Part shown: one piece after another, positions 1 to 5,929 of the stretch
How positions within the stretch are numbered: the stretch's first letter is position 1
Layout: each line of letters starts with the position of its first letter
Source of the DNA: Solobacterium sp.
Lineage (GTDB): Bacteria > Bacillota_I > Bacilli_A > Erysipelotrichales > Erysipelotrichaceae
Length of the DNA stretch: 22,925 bases
Direction of reading: 5' to 3'
Assembly: GCA_017543025.1 (NCBI GenBank)
Contig: JAFYGX010000214.1
Span: 1 to 22,925, forward strand
Notes under the pieces: model-generated
Database searches by the model: none
Seen by the model: only the letters and a program-made list of their open reading frames with translations
What the model was told of the DNA's origin: nothing
Position numbers and translations under genes: made by a program

Positions 1-1
1 A

Positions 2-256
2 GTGTTGCTGCGACAGAAACAAAAGATTGAAACCTATTATGTCGACTCCGTCGGATTTCAGAAACTTGATGGTTTCTATCATGACAATTACATCAAAAAT
101 GCAGAAATGTGTATGGAAGACGATTATGACATGATCGATGGTCTGATCAACAACGGGCCGCGGACCTCGGATCGTAAAGAATCTGTTTTAAAGCATTTGA
201 ATAACCTCAAAGATAGGAAAATGGATTTTGACCTCGGTGGAGAGCAGCTGTTATGA
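2..256 (+). CDS. C-terminal part of a YodL/DUF4316-type integrative-element protein (partial)
   Basis: The reading frame is open from the window edge, so this is probably the tail of a longer protein; the GTG at base 2 need not be the true start. The visible 84 residues include the stretch NYIKNAEMCMEDDYDMIDGL followed by INNGPR and a SVLKHLNNLK segment. That layout recalls the C-terminal tails of YodL/DUF4316 proteins carried by integrative elements of Firmicutes, from memory of the family and not from a search. No catalytic function is known for it. Its stop codon overlaps the next ATG as ATGA at 253-256, which indicates translational coupling to the mobC start. It sits where such proteins normally precede mobC and the relaxase. 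Confidence 0.55.
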   Translation: MLLRQKQKIETYYVDSVGFQKLDGFYHDNYIKNAEMCMEDDYDMIDGLINNGPRTSDRKESVLKHLNNLKDRKMDFDLGGEQLL

Positions 257-309
257 GGAGCAAATGGTTGAAGATCCGTATCTCTCCGGAAGAAACCGCA
301 AGAATAATC
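253..309 (+). pseudogene. mobC: mobC remnant (first ~19 codons only)
   Basis: The ATG at 253 overlaps the previous stop (ATGA) and has a GGAG about ten bases upstream. It opens with MRSKWLKIRISPEETARII, which matches the usual beginning of plasmid-type MobC relaxosome accessory proteins: a basic strand followed by an S-x-E-E-type turn. MobC normally runs about 100-130 residues, but after about residue 19 the homology stops. The downstream DNA is relaxase sequence in another reading frame, and the mobC frame terminates a few codons later. I infer a deletion with an endpoint near 300-309. The family assignment rests on a short segment, so it is moderate. Confidence 0.5.
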
Positions 310-1304
310 ACATTTATTTCAATGCTGTGAATCTGGATGAAAACAAGAAATGGAAAAACTTCTGGTTCTCCGCGCTAGCACTTCAGAAGCTTTCCGATCA
401 AATCTGCATGGAACATGCTCTCTCTGTTATCGAAAAGAAAACCTATTCAGAGCGGGAATCCCATCTTGTTCACTATCAGCAAACACATTCGATCCGCAGC
501 CAGATCAGGGGTGAACTTAATATCATACTTGCAAAACAGCCGCAGAATTTGGACGAGCTGCTGAAGCGGCTCGAAGGGCAAGGATATGAAGTTAAGCGCG
601 GCAAACATATTGCAATTAAACGCAGAGGCCAGCAGCGTTTCATCCGACTGGATTCTCTTGGTGCCGGTTATACGCAGAAAGAACTACAGGCTAGAATTGA
701 CGGCACATACATCCCAAGCAAGGAAACAAAGATGAACCTGCTGCTAGATCTAAAGCAGAAGATTCGTCAGGGAAAAGGAGTTGGCTATCAGCGCTGGGCC
801 GAAAAGTACAACGTCAAGCAACTGGCCGAAACACTGCTGTTTCTGCAGCAGAATAACATCCATTCCACTACAGAACTTCAAGAGAAAAGCAAAAATTCCA
901 AGAGTCGCTGTGACTCCCTTCTTTCCGACATTAAGGCCAGGGAGCAGCGGCTGAAAGAAATCCAGGAATTAAAAAATGCAATCTTCTCATATAGTAAAAC
1001 AAACGATACATGGAAAGCATACAAGGCATCCAGCTGGAATCCACGATTCAGGGAACAGCATAGAGAAGAAATTGAACAGCACAAAAATGCGACAAACGTT
1101 TTTCAAAATCTGCCGGATAAATCAATCCCAAAAGTCAAAGATTTAAACTCTGAATACCAGAGCATTTTATCTGAGAAAAAGCAGTTATACAGCGCTTTTC
1201 GAAAAGAAAAAGAAAATAAAAATAAATGGATGATTGCGGAGAAGAATGTGGAGATGCTGCTGTCCGAAGAGGCAGTCTCTGAACATAAGATGACTATACG
1301 TTAG
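264..1304 (+). pseudogene. Relaxase/mobilization nuclease, N-terminus deleted
   Basis: Relaxase homology begins near base 306 with NHIYFNAVNL, equivalent to the last part of the HUH metal-binding motif (normally H-x-H-N-H) of MobA/VirD2-type relaxases. It continues through KKWKNFW, LSDQICMEHALSVIE, a GYEVKRGKHIAIK strand and QQRFIRLDSLG, all typical of relaxases on Firmicutes integrative elements. A long helical C-terminal region follows (about residues 165-355). Roughly the first 110-120 residues of such a protein are missing, including the catalytic tyrosine and the first two metal histidines. It therefore cannot nick DNA as the family does. The open frame reaches back to a TTG at 228, but that part has no relaxase similarity. 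The ATG at 264 is the first in-frame ATG and may not be used. A hairpin terminator follows the stop. Confidence 0.8.
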
Positions 1305-1375
1305 CGCAGACGGCTATATCCTCTCACTGAACAGCTAATCCTATTTCAAAAGCCATCCATCGAGTTAACGCTTCG

Positions 1376-1406
1376 ATTTCGGGTTCAAAATGAACCCGAA
1401 ATTTTG
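1376..1406 (+). terminator. Intrinsic terminator after the relaxase remnant
   Basis: A perfect 11-base stem, ATTTCGGGTTC (1376-1386) with GAACCCGAAAT (1392-1402), has a five-base loop and is followed by TTT. It lies about 70 bases after the relaxase stop and fits a rho-independent terminator for the mobilization genes. Confidence 0.7.
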
Positions 1407-1802
1407 CACACGATTGCCGGAAACGAGAACGTTCACAATCTACAAGACTTTCTGAGCAATCCGATTGGTTTGCTATAAACATTTTGCGATAGTACATATT
1501 GAAGTGACCTTCTCCATCCGTTGGCTCCTGTCAGACGGCGATGGAGGGAGATGCGAAAGAAAATCATTCAACCACCAAAAGACAAAGACGCACCTTCGAT
1601 ATCAATTTGATTCTTACATCATAGAGATCAGATGCCTTTCCCTATCTTGCCAAACTAACAGGTAAAATTGGCAGAAAAATCTACGATACCAAAGATAAAG
1701 TGCGGTGAACATATAAGGCAGATTCATCATGAGGGATAGATCCACCCTTCAGAGATATTGGCTGCCTGACAATCAAAAAAATACAAATAAGGAGATGTAA
1801 TT
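1407..1802. other. About 400 bases without a supported gene
   Basis: Short frames exist here (for example 1465-1665 on the plus strand), but none has a ribosome binding site with recognisable protein sequence. One frame broken by a stop near 1620 reads DAFPYLAKLTGKIGRKIYD and may be debris of an element gene; I cannot name it. The last dozen bases carry the ribosome binding site GGAG (1791-1794) of the excisionase gene. Confidence 0.5.
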
Positions 1803-2048
1803 ATGGTTATACAAGCAAATCTGCCGGTCTTGTTAACGCAGAGTGAAGTTGCCGAATACCTTCATTGTTCGGAACACCATGTCACTCATCTTAGACAGTA
1901 TGGAATTCTGAAAGGAACTCGATATGGAAAAAGATGGATGTACCTGGCTGAAGACATCAACAAATTCGTTATGGCAAACATCGGAAAAGACTTCCAGTGT
2001 TTTATGGATATGACTCCTGAATCCGTCTGTGAAGAATACTCAGTGTAA
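1803..2048 (+). CDS. xis: Excisionase-like helix-turn-helix protein (Xis)
   Basis: This 81-residue protein fits the small excisionase/MerR-type DNA-binding family that assists tyrosine integrases by binding and bending the attachment site during excision. The core LLTQSEVAEYLHCSEHHV forms the winged-helix first half, with the recognition segment THLRQYGILKGTRYGKRW and a YLAEDINKFV helix. The start ATG has GGAG eight bases upstream. It is directly upstream of the integrase gene on the same strand, the standard order in Tn916-like and related elements. A hairpin between the two genes (2059-2092) may uncouple their expression. The short acidic C-terminal tail (about 20 residues) is not recognised. 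Confidence 0.85.
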   Translation: MVIQANLPVLLTQSEVAEYLHCSEHHVTHLRQYGILKGTRYGKRWMYLAEDINKFVMANIGKDFQCFMDMTPESVCEEYSV

Positions 2049-2058
2049 TAAAAAACGG

Positions 2059-2092
2059 AAGCATATGCCGAATTAATGGTATATGCTTTTCT
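2059..2092 (+). terminator. Stem-loop between xis and int
   Basis: AAGCATATGCC (2059-2069) pairs with GGTATATGCTT (2078-2088) through eight Watson-Crick pairs, one G-T and two further G-C pairs, and is followed by TTTTC. It can act as a terminator or attenuator for xis, lowering integrase expression. Confidence 0.6.
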
Positions 2093-2190
2093 TGACCGAT
2101 AGATGCGTTTGGATGACCGGAGGACAGTTATGCCGGTTGTACCAGACCGAGAAAGGAGGCAACTGGCATAATGTCCGGAAAGGACAGCAA

Positions 2191-3444
2191 ATGCGTAAAG
2201 AAAAATATATCGAAGCACGGCATTCCACGAAAAAAGGAAATAAAGACACAATCACTGCTTACGTTGTAAATATCACTTACATGCAAAATGGAAAGAGAAA
2301 AAAATACGTCAGAAACTTTCCATTAAAAGATTATGCAAATGGTAATGCCGCAAAAAAGGCAGCGATAAAAGAACGTGACAGAATGATGCCCCTGCTCGAA
2401 CTGAAGAAAACAGAGGAAGAAATTCCTTCATACACTGTCGATGAACTGTATGCGAAGGTGCCGGAGTATTTTCCTCGGAAGATCAATTCACTGACCAAAA
2501 ATAGAAAGGTCTACGAGAAGCATATTAAGCCTGAATTCGGCGATAAAGACATCCACGATATTCATATGGCAGATGTACAAAAAACGCTGCATCACTGCGC
2601 TTCTTATTGCGTACAGCAGACAGTTCGCAACGTTAAGACTGATTGGCACCGAATCTTCCAAGTCGCAACGATACTCAAACAAGGAACAACTGATTGGACT
2701 ACGGTCATTGATACGCCGCAGGCAACAAAAGTTACAGAACGTTCCGTCACTGAACAGAACATCACAGAACATGAGTTTCAGTCCTTCATTGAGTTTATGA
2801 AAAGCTATGGCGGATACATTGAAACTGAAGAACAGAAGATTTATAACCGCAACATTCTCGTCTTCCTGCTTCTTGTAATGAGGTTTACAGGGATTCGGCT
2901 TCAGGAAGCCAGAGGCCTTTGTAAAAAAGATATTTCATTCCATACAGACACTGTGACAGATCCGAAAACAGGAATGGAATATGAAGAGGAATACGCAGTT
3001 ATAAACATTTGCAGATCTGCGGGTTCAACGTTAACAGAAGCAAACACATTGCGTACTACAAAAACATCCTGGTCAAGGAGACAGCTTCCTGTTTACGGAG
3101 ATAACATTGAGATTCTGAAAGAAGCAATCGCCTATTCGCATAACGAGATCCTGTTTGCAAAATATGACGGTGTCCCCTTCCAAAGTACAGAGGCGAGTGA
3201 TTACATTGGACGCGTGAATCGTAAATACAAAAAAGTTACTGGTAGTGACAAGGAGTTCTATTCCACACTGATGAGAAAATCATATTCTTCAGATCAGTAT
3301 GCCGAAAATGTGAACCCTGCAACGGTGAAGAAGATGATGGGACATAAATACGAGTCCACGAGTCTGAACTGGTATGCCACTGCGTCTGACGAATCTGTAA
3401 AACAGGCAATGAAGAACCGAAAATTCAAGAGTGAAAATGGTTAA
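2191..3444 (+). CDS. int: Tyrosine recombinase/integrase
   Basis: A 417-residue site-specific recombinase that would integrate and excise the element. An N-terminal basic arm-binding-like domain is followed by a SAM-like core-binding domain (about 80-180) and a catalytic domain (about 190-410). Visible catalytic residues are R236 in RFTGIRLQEARGL, a candidate lysine K291, R362 in TLMRKSY, H385 in MMGHKYEST and nucleophile Y395 in LNWYA. The usual H-x-x-R box reads T359-x-x-R362, so the first histidine is replaced by threonine, and the residue after R362 is K rather than H. I chose the ATG at 2191 because AAAGGA lies six bases upstream. The frame is open back to 2083, but that stretch overlaps the hairpin after xis and has no integrase similarity. 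The gene ends about 80 bases from the tRNA-Val 3' end, the usual placement for an att-adjacent integrase. Confidence 0.93.
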   Translation: MRKEKYIEARHSTKKGNKDTITAYVVNITYMQNGKRKKYVRNFPLKDYANGNAAKKAAIKERDRMMPLLELKKTEEEIPSYTVDELYAKVPEYFPRKINSLTKNRKVYEKHIKPEFGDKDIHDIHMADVQKTLHHCASYCVQQTVRNVKTDWHRIFQVATILKQGTTDWTTVIDTPQATKVTERSVTEQNITEHEFQSFIEFMKSYGGYIETEEQKIYNRNILVFLLLVMRFTGIRLQEARGLCKKDISFHTDTVTDPKTGMEYEEEYAVINICRSAGSTLTEANTLRTTKTSWSRRQLPVYGDNIEILKEAIAYSHNEILFAKYDGVPFQSTEASDYIGRVNRKYKKVTGSDKEFYSTLMRKSYSSDQYAENVNPATVKKMMGHKYESTSLNWYATASDESVKQAMKNRKFKSENG

Positions 3445-3447
3445 TAA

Positions 3448-3470
3448 TTCCACGAATTGTTCCACGAATT
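3448..3470 (+). repeat. Two tandem 11-base repeats, possible integrase arm sites
   Basis: TTCCACGAATT occurs at 3448-3458 and again at 3460-3470, a 12-base period, between the integrase stop and the tRNA 3' end. Repeats of this size near att sites often bind the integrase N-terminal domain. That role is inferred from position. Confidence 0.5.
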
Positions 3471-3484
3471 TCCCCAGATAATCA

Positions 3485-3505
3485 AAAAATGGCTTAATTA
3501 AGCCA
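3485..3505 (-). terminator. Terminator downstream of tRNA-Val (probably bidirectional)
   Basis: TGGCTTAATTAAGCCA at 3490-3505 is a perfect 16-base palindrome. On the minus strand it is followed by TTTTTT (3489-3484), giving an intrinsic terminator about 20 bases past the tRNA 3' end. On the plus strand it lies just after int and could also stop that transcript. Confidence 0.6.
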
Positions 3506-3524
3506 CTTTCTGAAATCAACAGAG

Positions 3525-3550
3525 TGAGCGCTAAGGGACTCGAACCCATG
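3525..3550. other. Probable attachment site at the tRNA-Val 3' end
   Basis: Tyrosine integrases of this type commonly use the 3' end of a tRNA gene as the att core, so that the tRNA is rebuilt on integration. Here int faces the 3' end of tRNA-Val with only repeats and a terminator between. The matching second copy would lie left of this window, so the exact core cannot be defined. Confidence 0.45.
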
Positions 3551-3597
3551 ACCCCTTCCACGTCAAGGAAGTGCTCTCCCAACTGAGCTAAGCACTC
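3525..3597 (-). tRNA. tRNA-Val (anticodon GAC)
   Basis: Read on the minus strand, the acceptor stem GAGTGCT (3597-3591) pairs with AGCGCTC (3532-3526) with one G-T pair. The D arm is GCTCAGTTGGGAGAGC. The anticodon arm CTTCC-TTGACGT-GGAAG gives anticodon GAC, which reads GUC and GUU valine codons. The T arm is ATGGG-TTCGAGT-CCCTT with one T-T mismatch. A discriminator A (3525) is present and no CCA is encoded. Its 3' end abuts an integrated element and its 5' side lies next to an IS remnant, so both flanks have been disturbed. Confidence 0.92.
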
Positions 3598-3634
3598 ATG
3601 TGTGCCCAATTAATTTAACACACATATATAAAAA

Positions 3635-4492
3635 ATGGAAGAATTTTTTTCAGAAGTTTTTTTTCTCGCCCCCCAGATTAAACGCGGTAAATCTGTCTAC
3701 GCCATTCTTCAGGCACATCCGGAAATAGAACTGTCTGAGAAGACCATATACAACTGCATTGAAAGCGGAGCCTTTCATAATGTAGGTATTCCTCTTTGTT
3801 CGCTTGATCTCAGAAGACAGACATCAAGGAAGATTACACGCAGGAAAAGCAATCTGTACAAAATCAGAAATGACAGATCTTATCTGAAAGGACGGCTTTA
3901 TACTGTTTTCGAATCCTATATACAGGAGAACCCCAATGTATCGGTGGTTGAAATGGATACAGTTTATAACGATGTATCAAACGGACCATTTATGCAGACA
4001 TTCCGGTTCAGAAATCTTGGGATTCTGTTCATTGTTTATCACGATACAAAGTCGGCGCAGGAAATGTATCAGGGAATTCTCTATCTTGAAGAAATTCTGG
4101 GACAGAACATATTTGACAGAGAGGTTAACGTAATTCTCACAGACCGTGGCAGTGAATTCACAATGGCAGATCAGACGGAAACCCGTCCTGACGGGACAAG
4201 GCGTACAAGGATTTTCTATTGTGACCCAATGCGATCCAATCAAAAGGGATCATTGGAAAACCAGCATGAGCTGATCAGATATGTATGTCCTCACGTAACC
4301 GATCTCAGAGAACTGGGACTGACGGATCAGAAAGCAACGAATAAACTGTCCTCTCATATCAATTCTTATTACGTGGAAAGCCTCAGAGGAAAGAGTCCGT
4401 TCCAGTACGCATCGTTTATGGCTCCTGATCTTGTCCGTAAGCTGTTTGATTCAGGACTGCAGGAAATCTCCCTCACGACGAGGTTGTGTTAA
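3635..4492 (+). pseudogene. IS30-family transposase, 5'-truncated
   Basis: The 285 residues match the C-terminal two thirds of IS30-family transposases. A partial helical region (LAPQIKRGKSVYAI, SEKTIYNCIESGAF) is followed by the complete DDE catalytic core: D108 in VVEMDTVYND, D170 in ILTDRGSEF and E208 in CDPMRSNQKGSLENQHELIR. The N-terminal helix-turn-helix DNA-binding domain (typically 100 or more residues) is absent. The ATG at 3635 has no ribosome binding site and sits amid A and T homopolymers. I therefore read this as an IS fragment whose left end was lost next to tRNA-Val. The right end is intact as far as the stop codon, and a strong terminator follows. No left terminal inverted repeat can be assigned. 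Confidence 0.85.
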
Positions 4493-4511
4493 AGCCCTAT
4501 TTATTGAAAAA

Positions 4512-4802
4512 ATGAAGTTGCGCTTACTCTTCCTGTTGAGAAAGAGGATACAACTTCATACTGTTTTCAGCGTGTTCATAAATTGATATCTGAACACGCT
4601 TTTTTTCTTTCTGACTAATTTCCCGGTATAAAATCTGCATTTTCATTAACTGAAATGCAGATTTTGTAAGACTGATTTCCACTTTTTTTCGATTCTTTTC
4701 AGAGTGGAATTTAACTTTTCACTTCAGCAGAAGTTTTTTGCAGATCCACCAAATTAACAGGTACAGGAAAAGAACAGATAAATCTGACCTGATTTTCCTG
4801 TA
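4512..4802. repeat. Run of six unrelated stem-loops after the IS remnant
   Basis: Inverted repeats follow one another: 4512-4520 with 4551-4559 (9 bp); 4569-4578 with 4591-4600 (10 bp, then seven T: a typical terminator); 4630-4642 with 4653-4665 (13 bp); 4677-4683 with 4703-4709 (7 bp); 4721-4725 with 4730-4734 (5 bp, then T-rich); and 4762-4771 with 4793-4802 (10 bp). All arms are perfect complements and the six stems share no sequence. The first may include the right end of the IS. No reading frame of note crosses the region. Function is unknown. Confidence 0.6.
4569..4607 (+). terminator. Strong intrinsic terminator after the transposase remnant
   Basis: AGCGTGTTCA (4569-4578) and TGAACACGCT (4591-4600) form a 10-base stem with a 12-base loop followed by TTTTTTT. 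It is the clearest rho-independent terminator in the window. Confidence 0.8.
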
Positions 4803-5121
4803 TTAAGAGTGCATGCCTTCTGGTTCAGTTATATCCTGCAGAATGCACCGTTTTACAGGCTGTATGCACACTTGCCAAAGTCCAATGATCTGCATTGGCG
4901 TTTTCACAGGCGTATGTCAATCCGCATTTCATCACATCGCATTTCCTTCATCGGTATGGTTCCAGCTGACATGATGCACATCCGTTTCAGCTTTTCCGGT
5001 ACAGATTCTCTCAGGCAATCAATCCAAAGAAACCCTCGATTCCGTCTTCCGCCGTCACGCAAAGAAGTCTGAACATCAGGCTATCCTTTATGCCGCCTTT
5101 GCCGGTAAATCCGGAAAAACA
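4803..5121. other. About 320 bases without a supported gene
   Basis: Frames here (for example 4809-5072 plus) have no ribosome binding site or recognisable domain. A minus-strand frame near 5010-5115 reads GIKDSLMFRLLCVTAEDGIE and a plus-strand frame over the same bases reads SKETLDSVFRRHAKKSEHQA. Neither has a start, so at most this is debris of a lost gene. A weak CCGG-TAAAT-CCGG hairpin near 5103-5115 could end the MBL gene on the minus strand. Confidence 0.4.
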
Positions 5122-5841
5122 TTACCGCTCCCCCCTGCACTTTTCTTCCAGCAGTTTCAGAAGGTCTACACGGGAGATTTCCGGTTCATCATGCCCTTTC
5201 AGATACATTTCAAACTCCATTTCCTTTAACCGTACCGCAAACGCCGTCAGCCTTCTCTGATCATAAACTCCGCCGTTATAAAAATCCTCATAATGCGCAT
5301 CTCCCCCGATCAGTACACGTTCTTCAGGGATTTCAATCATTACGGCATCTCTGGTATGCGGAGAATCCCATGTTTCCAGATGAGCAGTAATCCCTCCAAG
5401 CCCGATCGTCATCCTCCCTGCAAATACAATTTCCGGCAGCCGGATGCGGATTCCGGTCAGATCACCATACTGTTTCTTCATGCACCGCAGAGTAAATTCA
5501 ATATCTTCTCCGGTTTCAAGACGCTTCATTACGGATGTTTCGTCCCAATTCCAGTTCATTACGCATTTCAGCTGTCTGTCAGTTCCTTCGGATGCGATTA
5601 GCGGACAGGCTGCTTCAATGGCTCCGAACGTATGATCCCAGTGCCAGTGTGTCAGCACACAATAGTCCGGTTCCTTCAGACCTGTATTCTGAAGCTCTCT
5701 GATCAGTCTCCGGTAATTTTCCGGTGAATTGCCCGCATCAATCAGCAGCGAACGTTCTCTTCCCGCAACATAATATACAAACGGCTGATCCGTCTCCGCA
5801 TCCGCATCCATGCAGTAAATATGTTCTGTCAGTTTTCTCAT
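5122..5841 (-). CDS. MBL-fold metallo-hydrolase
   Basis: This 239-residue cytoplasmic enzyme belongs to the metallo-beta-lactamase superfamily. The metal motif H-x-H-x-D-H is present as LTHWHWDHTFG, with further ligands in the SPHTRD, IGGDAHY and LKGHDEP segments, so two metal sites appear intact. The substrate cannot be told from sequence; relatives include glyoxalase II-like thioesterases and phosphodiesterases. I chose the ATG at 5841, which begins MRKLTEHIYC and has AAAGGG eight bases upstream. The longer frame to 5901 runs into a hairpin that appears to end the upstream HD-GYP transcript. The nearest neighbour on the same strand is the HD-GYP gene, 88 bases upstream. Confidence 0.85.
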   Translation of the reverse strand: MRKLTEHIYCMDADAETDQPFVYYVAGRERSLLIDAGNSPENYRRLIRELQNTGLKEPDYCVLTHWHWDHTFGAIEAACPLIASEGTDRQLKCVMNWNWDETSVMKRLETGEDIEFTLRCMKKQYGDLTGIRIRLPEIVFAGRMTIGLGGITAHLETWDSPHTRDAVMIEIPEERVLIGGDAHYEDFYNGGVYDQRRLTAFAVRLKEMEFEMYLKGHDEPEISRVDLLKLLEEKCRGER

Positions 5842-5880
5842 ACGATCATCCCTTTCTTCTGCCGTATCATCTGTGACGCA

Positions 5881-5908
5881 AAAGCAGGCATGCATCCACA
5901 CCTGCTTT
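5881..5908 (-). terminator. Hairpin after the HD-GYP gene
   Basis: AAAGCAGG (5881-5888) pairs with CCTGCTTT (5901-5908). On the minus strand the stem ends in TTTTGCG. It sits just past the HD-GYP stop and before the MBL start, so it probably terminates or attenuates HD-GYP transcription. Confidence 0.5.
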
Positions 5909-5929
5909 CACTTGAGTCATGATGAATTA

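Noticed and set aside
1465..1665. A 66-residue plus-strand frame in the element
   Set aside because: No ribosome binding site and no similarity; at best gene debris.
4512..4802. A CRISPR array
   Set aside because: The stem-loops do not repeat one sequence and spacing is irregular; no cas gene is present.
4809..5072. An 87-residue plus-strand frame
   Set aside because: No start signal or recognisable family; rich in His, Arg and Ser as expected for a chance frame.
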